A DNA stretch of 11,734 nucleotides from Pseudomonadota bacterium (GTDB lineage Bacteria; Pseudomonadota; Gammaproteobacteria; Burkholderiales; Ferrovaceae). The position numbers and the translations under genes were made by a program. The notes beneath the pieces were generated by a model. That model ran no database searches. It had not been told where the DNA came from and saw nothing but the letters and a program-made list of their open reading frames with translations. The DNA is taken from positions 1 through 11,734 of the forward strand of contig JAJZEH010000071.1 of NCBI GenBank assembly GCA_021805725.1. Reading direction: 5' to 3'. Positions 6,922 through 11,734 of this stretch are shown here, one piece after another. Every line of letters begins with the position of its first letter. Positions within the stretch are counted from its first letter, which is position 1.

Positions 6922-8238
6922 ATGACAAACGAACTTCGCTTCGATCAGCTGCAATTGGATCCCCGCATCGTCACCGCCGTGACCGAGGCAGGCTACGTCA
7001 ATGCCACCCCCGTCCAGGCCCAGGCCATTCCCGCCTTGCTCTCGGGCTCCGACCTGCTGGTCTCGTCGCGCACGGGCTCGGGTAAAACTGCTGCCTTCAT
7101 GCTGCCCGCCCTGCATCGCATCGCCACCCAGCCCACCAGTGGCCGCGGTCCGCGCATGTTGGTGCTGACCCCCACGCGCGAACTGGCCAACCAGATTACC
7201 GAGGCCACCAAGAAATATGGCCGCCATCTGAAACAGATCCGCACGGTATCGATTCTGGGGGGTATGCCCTATCCCGTGCAAAACCGCATGCTCGCCAAGC
7301 CTTACGAAATCCTGGTGGCAACCCCAGGCCGCCTGATCGACCAGATGGAACATGGGCGCATCGACCTGTCGCAGCTCGAGATGCTGGTGCTGGACGAAGC
7401 GGATCGCATGCTCGACATGGGCTTCATCGAGGACGTTGAGCGCATTGCTGCCGCGACCCCAGCCACGCGCCAGACCTTGTTGTTCTCGGCCACCATGGAC
7501 AAGGAAATCATCCGCCTGTCGCGTGATCTGCTGCGCGACCCCGTGCGCATCGAAGCCACCAATATCAGGGAGTCTCACGAGAACATCGACCAGCGCCTGC
7601 ATTATGTGGACGACATGGCCCACAAAAACCGCCTGCTGGCCCACCTGCTCACCGACGTGGACCTCAACCAGGCCATCATCTTTACCGCAACGAAGCGCGA
7701 TGCCGACGTGCTGGCCAGCGACTTGAGCGGCATGGGTCACGCGGCTGCAGCCCTGCACGGCGACATGCACCAGGGCGCGCGTAACCGCACCCTGGACGGT
7801 CTGCGACGCGGGCGTTTTCGTGTGCTGGTCGCCACCGACGTGGCGGCGCGCGGCATCGACGTTCCCGGCATCTCGCACGTCATCAATTACGACCTGCCCA
7901 AAATGGCTGAAGACTACGTGCACCGGATTGGCCGTACCGGCCGCGCCGGTAACAAGGGCATTGCCATTTCCCTGGCAAGCGGCCGCGACGCATTGCATTT
8001 GCAGCGCATCGAGCGCTTTACCGGAAAATCCATCCAGGTCCACACCATTGAGGGATTTGAGCCCAAGCGGCCTTTTCGACCCAGCCGTCCCGCCCCGAAG
8101 GGTGGCAACCGGCAAGGCAAACCCCAGGGTGCGGGTGGCCGTCCCGGAGGGCCGAGTGGCCGTCCCCGCACCAACGCGGCAGCACCCTGGGCCAAAGTCG
8201 ACAAGCCGTTTCAATCGCGCAAACGCATGGGTGGTTGA
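6922..8238 (+). CDS. rhlE: ATP-dependent DEAD-box RNA helicase, RhlE type
   Basis: Unwinds RNA duplexes in the cytoplasm; RhlE-type enzymes act in ribosome assembly, RNA decay and cold adaptation. It has 438 residues and every helicase motif: a Q-motif region (FDQLQLDPRIVTAV ... TPVQAQAIP), motif I RTGSGKT (K55), Ia PTRELANQ, Ib TPGR, II DEAD at 158-161, III SAT at 189-191, IV IIFTATKRDAD, V ATDVAARGIDVPGISHVINYDLP and VI HRIGRTGR from 334. The tail of about 65 residues is rich in Arg, Lys, Gly and Pro, typical of a non-specific RNA-binding extension. ATG 6922 is chosen because MTNELRFDQL matches the usual RhlE start; an in-frame ATG at 6847 would add 25 residues of no recognisable character. 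The Shine-Dalgarno is weak. The gene has its own promoter and a long leader. Confidence 0.92.
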   Translation: MTNELRFDQLQLDPRIVTAVTEAGYVNATPVQAQAIPALLSGSDLLVSSRTGSGKTAAFMLPALHRIATQPTSGRGPRMLVLTPTRELANQITEATKKYGRHLKQIRTVSILGGMPYPVQNRMLAKPYEILVATPGRLIDQMEHGRIDLSQLEMLVLDEADRMLDMGFIEDVERIAAATPATRQTLLFSATMDKEIIRLSRDLLRDPVRIEATNIRESHENIDQRLHYVDDMAHKNRLLAHLLTDVDLNQAIIFTATKRDADVLASDLSGMGHAAAALHGDMHQGARNRTLDGLRRGRFRVLVATDVAARGIDVPGISHVINYDLPKMAEDYVHRIGRTGRAGNKGIAISLASGRDALHLQRIERFTGKSIQVHTIEGFEPKRPFRPSRPAPKGGNRQGKPQGAGGRPGGPSGRPRTNAAAPWAKVDKPFQSRKRMGG

Positions 8239-8266
8239 AGCGGGGGGTTTTTGGTAGGCTTCATCG

Positions 8267-9838
8267 ATGGCCTTATCCACTCGCCCTGATTCACAAAAGC
8301 CAGCGTCCCGATGGTTGATCGGGTTGCTGGCTTTTGCATTATTGGTCACGCTGTTCAATCTGGGCCGTGTTCCCCTGTTTGACGAAGATGAGGGCGAGTA
8401 CGCCGAAGTGGCCGTGGAGATGGCCCATAGCGGCGACTTCATCACGCCCACACTCAACGGACAACCCTTCTTCGAAAAGCCGATTCTGGCCTTCTGGCTC
8501 CAGGCTCCCCTGGTGCAGGTGTTTGGCGTGCATGCGTGGGTGTTTCGTCTGCCCTCTGCCGTGGCCTGCCTGCTTTGGGTGGCCTTGCTGATCCGTTTTG
8601 GAGGACGCTTTTTCAATCGTGAAACCGGTTGGGTGGCAGGCCTGTTCTGCGCCACCTCCATCGGGGTGGTGGTGTCGGGTGAGGCGGCGGCCATGGACGG
8701 GGTGCTGAGCCTTCTCATCGCTGCAGCCGGGTTCGACGTTTACCGGGCCTGGGCGCTGGACGACCGTCACGCGCGCTGGCGGGTTTATTTGTGGATGGCC
8801 TTGGGTTTTCTCGCCAAGGGCCCCATTGCCGTCGTGGTGCCATTGCTGCTCAGTTTCATTTTCTATGCAATGCAGGGCGGTCTGGGGCGCTGGTTGCGTG
8901 CCGCCTTCAATCCCCTGGGGTGGCTGGTGTTTCTTGCGGTGGCAAGCCCCTGGTATCTGGTCCAGTACCATTTGATGGGCCAGCCCTTCGTGGATTATTT
9001 TCTCTACCGGGAAAACCTGGGGCGCTTGACCGGCTCATTGCAGGGCCACGGCGGCAGCCTGTTCTACTACATTCCGGTGCTGACGTTGATTGTGCTGCCG
9101 CACACCAGCCTGCTGTTGCGCGCAGGTTATGAAAGCCTGCGTCAACGCAGCGATGCCCTGACGATGTTTTTGATGCTGTGGTTTGCCGTTGTGTTTGGCC
9201 TCTTTACGCTGGCCAGCACCAAGCTGCCGCATTATCTCCTGATTGGCCTGACGCCACTGTTTCTGTTGATGGCACACCATCGCGAGCGCCTGCGCTCGAC
9301 ATGGCTGACCCTGCTGCCGATCATCGTGATGATGGCGTTTGCCCTGGCGCTTCCGCGTTGGGTGGCAAATGCCGGTGAGCACAGCAAGAGCCTCTATATC
9401 CATGAAATGCTGGGCCGTGCCCCTGAGGTTTTCACCGCTGGGTACTGGGTGGGTATTGCCCTGGTGCTGGGCGCGCTGCTGCTGGGCCTTGCCCTGATGC
9501 GCCGTCGCTGGCGCGGGGGACGCGCGTGGGCACTTCTGCCGCTTGCCGGCGTGGTTAGCAACCTGCTGGTATGGATGGTGTTGATGCCTGCGGCCGCGGA
9601 CTTGCAGCAGGCTCCCTTGCAGGAGGCCGCGCAGATCGCCCGGCGAATGGGGCAGCCCGTGGTGGCGGACAACCGCATGCCCAGCTTTGCGGTGTACAGC
9701 GGGCGCCCTACGGAGAATCGCACCCCGCACGCGGGCGACGTGGTTTTCCTGCGTGCCGATCGCGTGGGAGAAATACCCCTGCACCAGACGATATTCAGCA
9801 AAGGCGGGCTACGGCTGGTTAAAATAACAGGCGACTGA
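8267..9838 (+). CDS. ArnT-like membrane glycosyltransferase (GT-39/GT-83, PMT-related)
   Basis: Integral inner-membrane GT-C-fold glycosyltransferase that would use a polyprenyl-phosphate-linked sugar to glycosylate a periplasm-facing lipid or protein. It has 523 residues, near ArnT length. The first periplasmic loop carries the acidic catalytic motif FDEDEGEYAEVAVEM (D39, D41) and PFFEKPILAFWLQA (E70-K71-P72), both diagnostic. By eye there are about 13 membrane segments, from residues 17-33 to about 415-440, then a soluble tail of about 80 residues, matching the ArnT plan. The acceptor and donor sugar cannot be told from sequence. The start at 8267 has a weak GGTAGG site; a terminator-like hairpin falls in codons 10-23. 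A TTG at 8315 is a less likely alternative start, as it would remove most of the cytoplasmic N-terminus. The gene lies 28 bases after rhlE and 13 before a PAP2 phosphatase gene, with which it probably forms an operon. Confidence 0.87.
   Translation: MALSTRPDSQKPASRWLIGLLAFALLVTLFNLGRVPLFDEDEGEYAEVAVEMAHSGDFITPTLNGQPFFEKPILAFWLQAPLVQVFGVHAWVFRLPSAVACLLWVALLIRFGGRFFNRETGWVAGLFCATSIGVVVSGEAAAMDGVLSLLIAAAGFDVYRAWALDDRHARWRVYLWMALGFLAKGPIAVVVPLLLSFIFYAMQGGLGRWLRAAFNPLGWLVFLAVASPWYLVQYHLMGQPFVDYFLYRENLGRLTGSLQGHGGSLFYYIPVLTLIVLPHTSLLLRAGYESLRQRSDALTMFLMLWFAVVFGLFTLASTKLPHYLLIGLTPLFLLMAHHRERLRSTWLTLLPIIVMMAFALALPRWVANAGEHSKSLYIHEMLGRAPEVFTAGYWVGIALVLGALLLGLALMRRRWRGGRAWALLPLAGVVSNLLVWMVLMPAAADLQQAPLQEAAQIARRMGQPVVADNRMPSFAVYSGRPTENRTPHAGDVVFLRADRVGEIPLHQTIFSKGGLRLVKITGD
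8295..8335. terminator. Strong hairpin with terminator-like T tail inside the start of the glycosyltransferase gene
   Basis: AAAAGCCAGC (8295-8304) pairs perfectly with GCTGGCTTTT (8326-8335). Inside, CCCGAT (8307-8312) pairs with ATCGGG (8318-8323) across a GGTTG loop; only a GT/TT bulge interrupts the stem. With A4 before and T4 after, it looks like an intrinsic, possibly bidirectional, terminator for rhlE or an attenuator. It starts 57 bases after the rhlE stop, within the reading frame of the next gene. Confidence 0.55.
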
Positions 9839-9851
9839 CGCGCAAGGACCG

Positions 9852-10616
9852 ATGATGAAATGCATTTTTGGATTGCCGCTGGCCCTTTTGGGGATGGCTG
9901 CCGTATTGTGGTTTTCGGGATGGAACATGCCAGTGTTTCTCTGGCTGCATGAGCACCAGTTGCTGCTGGGAGGCACGCTTTGGTCCAACCTCACCATGCT
10001 GGGAGATTCGGCCCTGACGCCGCTGATCCTGGTGATTTTTATCCGGCGCCGTCCTGACCTTCTGTGGGCTGCCGTGATCGGCAGCGTGCTGGCCTATGCG
10101 GTGTCCCATGGGCTCAAGCCCATCATCAACGAGGCCCGCCCGCCCGCCGTACTTGACATCGTGGTGGTAGGCCCGCGCCTTCTGCACAGTTCGTTTCCTT
10201 CGGGACATACCACCAGCATTTTCGTACTGGCCGGATTGCTGATCCTGGGCCTTCCCCTCAAGGATCGCCGGGCAAGGGCCGGTGTATTGACCGTGGCGGC
10301 CCTGGTGGGTTTGTCACGCATTGGCGTGGGCGTGCATTGGCCTGTGGATGTACTCTCTGGCGCCATCATCGGATGGCTTTGTGCAGCCGCAGGCTTGGCC
10401 CTGGCGCGGCGCTGGCCCTGGGGTACGACGGGCACCGGGCGTGCGCTTCCTGTGTTGTTGTTGTTCGTGTTGGCGGTTTTTAACCTGCAAAATGACCACA
10501 CGGGCTTTGGCGATGTGTGGTTGCTGCAGAAGGGGTTGTCCGTGATGGCCTTGGTTTGGGGTGCAATGGAGCTTTATCGTTGGCGTCATGAACGACGATG
10601 GACATCCGCCCAGTGA
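9852..10616 (+). CDS. PAP2-family membrane phosphatase
   Basis: Lipid phosphatase/phosphotransferase of the PAP2 superfamily, which includes undecaprenyl-pyrophosphate phosphatases (PgpB/BcrC) and the lipid A phosphatases LpxE/LpxF. The tripartite active site is intact: KPIINEARP (K89, R96, P97), FPSGH at 115-119 with H119, and SR-x5-H-x3-D (S155, R156, H162, D166). About six membrane segments are visible, the active site facing the periplasm. Of two consecutive ATGs, the second (9855) is better spaced from AAGGA at 9844-9848; the first is listed and the difference is one residue. The pairing with the upstream ArnT-like gene, 13 bases away, suggests lipid carrier recycling or lipid A modification. 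The substrate cannot be set from sequence. The stop codon lies inside the -35 box of the tRNA promoter. Confidence 0.9.
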   Translation: MMKCIFGLPLALLGMAAVLWFSGWNMPVFLWLHEHQLLLGGTLWSNLTMLGDSALTPLILVIFIRRRPDLLWAAVIGSVLAYAVSHGLKPIINEARPPAVLDIVVVGPRLLHSSFPSGHTTSIFVLAGLLILGLPLKDRRARAGVLTVAALVGLSRIGVGVHWPVDVLSGAIIGWLCAAAGLALARRWPWGTTGTGRALPVLLLFVLAVFNLQNDHTGFGDVWLLQKGLSVMALVWGAMELYRWRHERRWTSAQ

Positions 10617-10641
10617 CAAAACTTCTTAAACTGGTTACAAT
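10613..10641 (+). promoter_or_regulatory. Predicted strong sigma70 promoter of tRNA-Glu
   Basis: GTGACA (10613-10618) and TACAAT (10636-10641) are separated by 17 bases, each matching 5 of 6 consensus bases. A GC-rich discriminator (GCCGGGC) follows, as usual for stable-RNA promoters. The -35 overlaps the TGA stop (10614-10616) of the PAP2 gene. Transcription would begin near 10648, about 45 bases before the mature tRNA. Confidence 0.7.
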
Positions 10642-10692
10642 GCCGGGCTTGATTCATCAAGGTTCCTCTAAACCCTGATGAAGGTAGTCTGT

Positions 10693-10768
10693 GTCCCCAT
10701 CGTCTAGAGGCCTAGGACATCGCCCTTTCACGGCGGTAACCGGGGTTCGAATCCCCGTGGGGACGCCA
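10693..10768 (+). tRNA. tRNA-Glu, anticodon UUC
   Basis: A complete 76-base cloverleaf with the CCA end encoded. The acceptor stem GTCCCCA/TGGGGAC has 7 pairs. The D arm contains GTCTAGAGG and AGGAC. The anticodon stem TCGCC/GGCGG encloses loop CTTTCAC with anticodon TTC at 10727-10729. The T stem CGGGG/CCCCG encloses loop TTCGAAT. All stems pair, with one U-G at the base of the anticodon stem. It reads GAA and GAG glutamate codons. Its 3' end is a typical integration target for tyrosine recombinases. Confidence 0.98.
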
Positions 10769-10793
10769 ATAAAATCATATAGTTACATAAAGT

Positions 10794-10811
10794 CCCAGGG
10801 TAAAATCTGGG
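10794..10811. repeat. Short inverted repeat CCCAG/CTGGG downstream of the tRNA
   Basis: CCCAG (10794-10798) and CTGGG (10807-10811) flank an 8-base AT-rich centre. It could be a weak tRNA transcript stem or a protein-binding site. It has no T run, so intrinsic termination is not supported. Confidence 0.35.
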
Positions 10812-10813
10812 CC

Positions 10814-10834
10814 GTGACTAGATGGTGACTAGAT
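10814..10834 (+). repeat. Tandem direct repeat GTGACTAGAT, 11-base period
   Basis: GTGACTAGAT occurs at 10814-10823 and again at 10825-10834, one base apart, so both copies face the same side of the helix. The core GACTAGA recurs at 11709-11715. Spaced direct repeats behind a tRNA gene often are arm-type binding sites of an integrase or excisionase; that role is inferred. Confidence 0.6.
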
Positions 10835-10955
10835 TCCCTTCCAGACCCCGCAGAAAGCCTCGATTCAAAGCACTTCATCTTCGTCCTGAAGACCATTGTG
10901 GACCCCTGTATTCTCCCAGAGACATGCACCGAACGAAGCGCGAATGATCCATTGA

Positions 10956-11636
10956 TCACTCCTGTCTTTTCCGGCACGCCGATGTTGTTGATGCTCCTTC
11001 GGTTTTGAACCCGATCATGGTTGGCAGCGCTTCGGGGTTCCAGCCGGGGTAGGGGGTCTTGTGCAGATGGCGCCACAGGCGCTCGATTTCACGGAAGGTG
11101 CGACGCAGCTGCCGCCGTACTCCCCCGAACATGGGATGAAACCGGACCGCATCGGCCGTGACCCGGGCGATTTCCTGTCCATTGGCGCTCTGGGCCAGCA
11201 TCACCAGATACTTCCTGAACTTTTCCAACTCTTCATCTTGCAGGCGCCATGTCAGGGCCACTTCGCCGTTTGCCCTGTTCTCTTTGGTCATCCGGTAGTT
11301 TGAGAAGCAGGGATAGCGATCCACCCATTGCTGCCGCGCCCAGGCTGAGGCCAGGGGCATGCACAGGGCTTCCGGGGTGGCCATAAGAATGGGCTGGACC
11401 ATCGTCGGCAGGGCAATCATCGGACCGGCCAGGGCCACTGCATTCGCAAAGCCCTTCAGCTTGCGCTGATACCGGGTATGGGCGGGCAAACGAATGCCAA
11501 AGTCCTCCGACCATTTGGCGTCGAGGGAAGGAAGCTTTTCACGAATGGTCTGGAACGTCACGTGCAGCGTGTAGCCCTTGTTATAGAGCATCAGGATGGC
11601 CTGCATGGATGGGGTGAGATGGTCATGGGTTTTCAT
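10956..11636 (-). CDS. Hypothetical protein, basic, beside tRNA-Glu
   Basis: No family is recognised. The 226-residue protein starts at ATG 11636, with a strong GGAGGT site (11646-11641) four bases upstream; a start 7 codons earlier lacks such a site. It has no signal peptide and no convincing membrane segment. The N-terminal half has a helical stretch (LTPSMQAILMLYNKGYTLHVTFQTIREKLP) and a hydrophobic Ala/Pro/Met-rich middle (about 70-105). The C-terminal half is charged: a Glu/Lys/Arg-rich helix (LQDEELEKFRKYLVML, about residues 132-147), then a very basic segment (FGGVRRQLRRTFREIERLWRHLHKTPYPGWNP) that could bind nucleic acid. It stands alone on the - strand behind a tRNA gene, and its base composition seems less GC-rich than the core genes. 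This position suggests cargo or a regulator of an integrated element. It is probably a real gene, given the good ribosome site and full-length frame. Confidence 0.65.
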   Translation of the reverse strand: MKTHDHLTPSMQAILMLYNKGYTLHVTFQTIREKLPSLDAKWSEDFGIRLPAHTRYQRKLKGFANAVALAGPMIALPTMVQPILMATPEALCMPLASAWARQQWVDRYPCFSNYRMTKENRANGEVALTWRLQDEELEKFRKYLVMLAQSANGQEIARVTADAVRFHPMFGGVRRQLRRTFREIERLWRHLHKTPYPGWNPEALPTMIGFKTEGASTTSACRKRQE

Positions 11637-11653
11637 GGGAACCTCCGTAATCT

Positions 11654-11682
11654 CCACGTGATTCGTGGGTCGGAGTGATCAC
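11654..11682. promoter_or_regulatory. Two palindromes upstream of the hypothetical gene (possible operators)
   Basis: CCACG-TGATT-CGTGG (11654-11668) and GTGATCAC (11675-11682) are perfect inverted repeats just upstream of the ribosome site of the - strand gene. A TATGAT-like -10 lies near 11685-11690 on the - strand, but no good -35 is seen. They may be operator sites or mRNA leader stems. Confidence 0.35.
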
Positions 11683-11734
11683 ATCATATGAAGGTGGGAT
11701 CAACCAAGGACTAGACGCCTGTGGACAATCGGCT

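Noticed and set aside
6694..8718. 674-codon - strand frame opposite rhlE and the glycosyltransferase start
   Set aside because: It spans two well-supported genes and the rhlE promoter; its composition is that of a GC-rich antisense shadow.
10794..10811. tRNA transcript terminator
   Set aside because: Only 5 pairs and no T run after the stem.
10769..10955. Remnant coding sequence between the tRNA and the unknown gene
   Set aside because: Translations in all frames are short and broken, with no recognisable protein; only the repeats stand out.
11706..11720. Second copy of the tRNA 3' end (attR) near the window end
   Set aside because: Only scattered similarity around GACGCC; too short to be a duplicated att core.
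1..11734. CRISPR array, insertion sequence or rRNA
   Set aside because: No regularly spaced repeats, transposase or rRNA sequence is seen.

Overview
The window looks like a GC-rich proteobacterial chromosome, most likely a betaproteobacterium. The grounds are a type II secretion (T2SS) gene row, a betaproteobacterial-style RhlE helicase with a basic Gly-rich tail, a short LeuB-type NAD-dependent isocitrate dehydrogenase and ArnT-like lipid/sugar chemistry. The genus cannot be fixed from the sequence; a Nitrosomonadales-like lineage is only a guess.

Left part (1-5549, + strand): the 3' part of gspD (outer-membrane secretin, 5' end outside the window), gspE (assembly ATPase) and gspF (inner-membrane platform) form a tight row with gaps of 7 and 2 bases. 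After a 77-base gap comes a lipoprotein with a poly-Gly tether, an FN3-like domain and seven short repeats suggesting a seven-bladed beta-propeller. It ends in a 20-base tail-to-tail overlap with the isocitrate dehydrogenase gene on the - strand.

Middle (5530-8238): NAD-type isocitrate dehydrogenase (-) and the DEAD-box RNA helicase rhlE (+) diverge from a shared region whose two predicted promoters lie back to back. The icd leader holds a perfect 7+7 palindrome. The rhlE leader is about 210 bases long and can form a series of hairpins, as expected of an autoregulated or cold-responsive mRNA.

Right-middle (8267-10616, + strand): an ArnT-like membrane glycosyltransferase (GT-39/83 type) and a PAP2 phosphatase, 13 bases apart, form a probable envelope-lipid pair working on polyprenyl-phosphate sugars or lipid A. 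A terminator-shaped hairpin lies inside the first codons of the glycosyltransferase.

Right end (10617-11734): tRNA-Glu(UUC) with its own strong promoter, whose -35 box overlaps the PAP2 stop codon. Behind it the style changes: an AT-richer stretch with an 11-base-spaced direct repeat, then an unrecognised basic protein on the - strand. This resembles the edge of an element integrated at a tRNA gene, but no integrase or att duplication is visible. Most of the window is ordinary core genome. The least explained parts are the propeller lipoprotein beside the T2SS genes, the rhlE leader and the tRNA-adjacent unknown gene.
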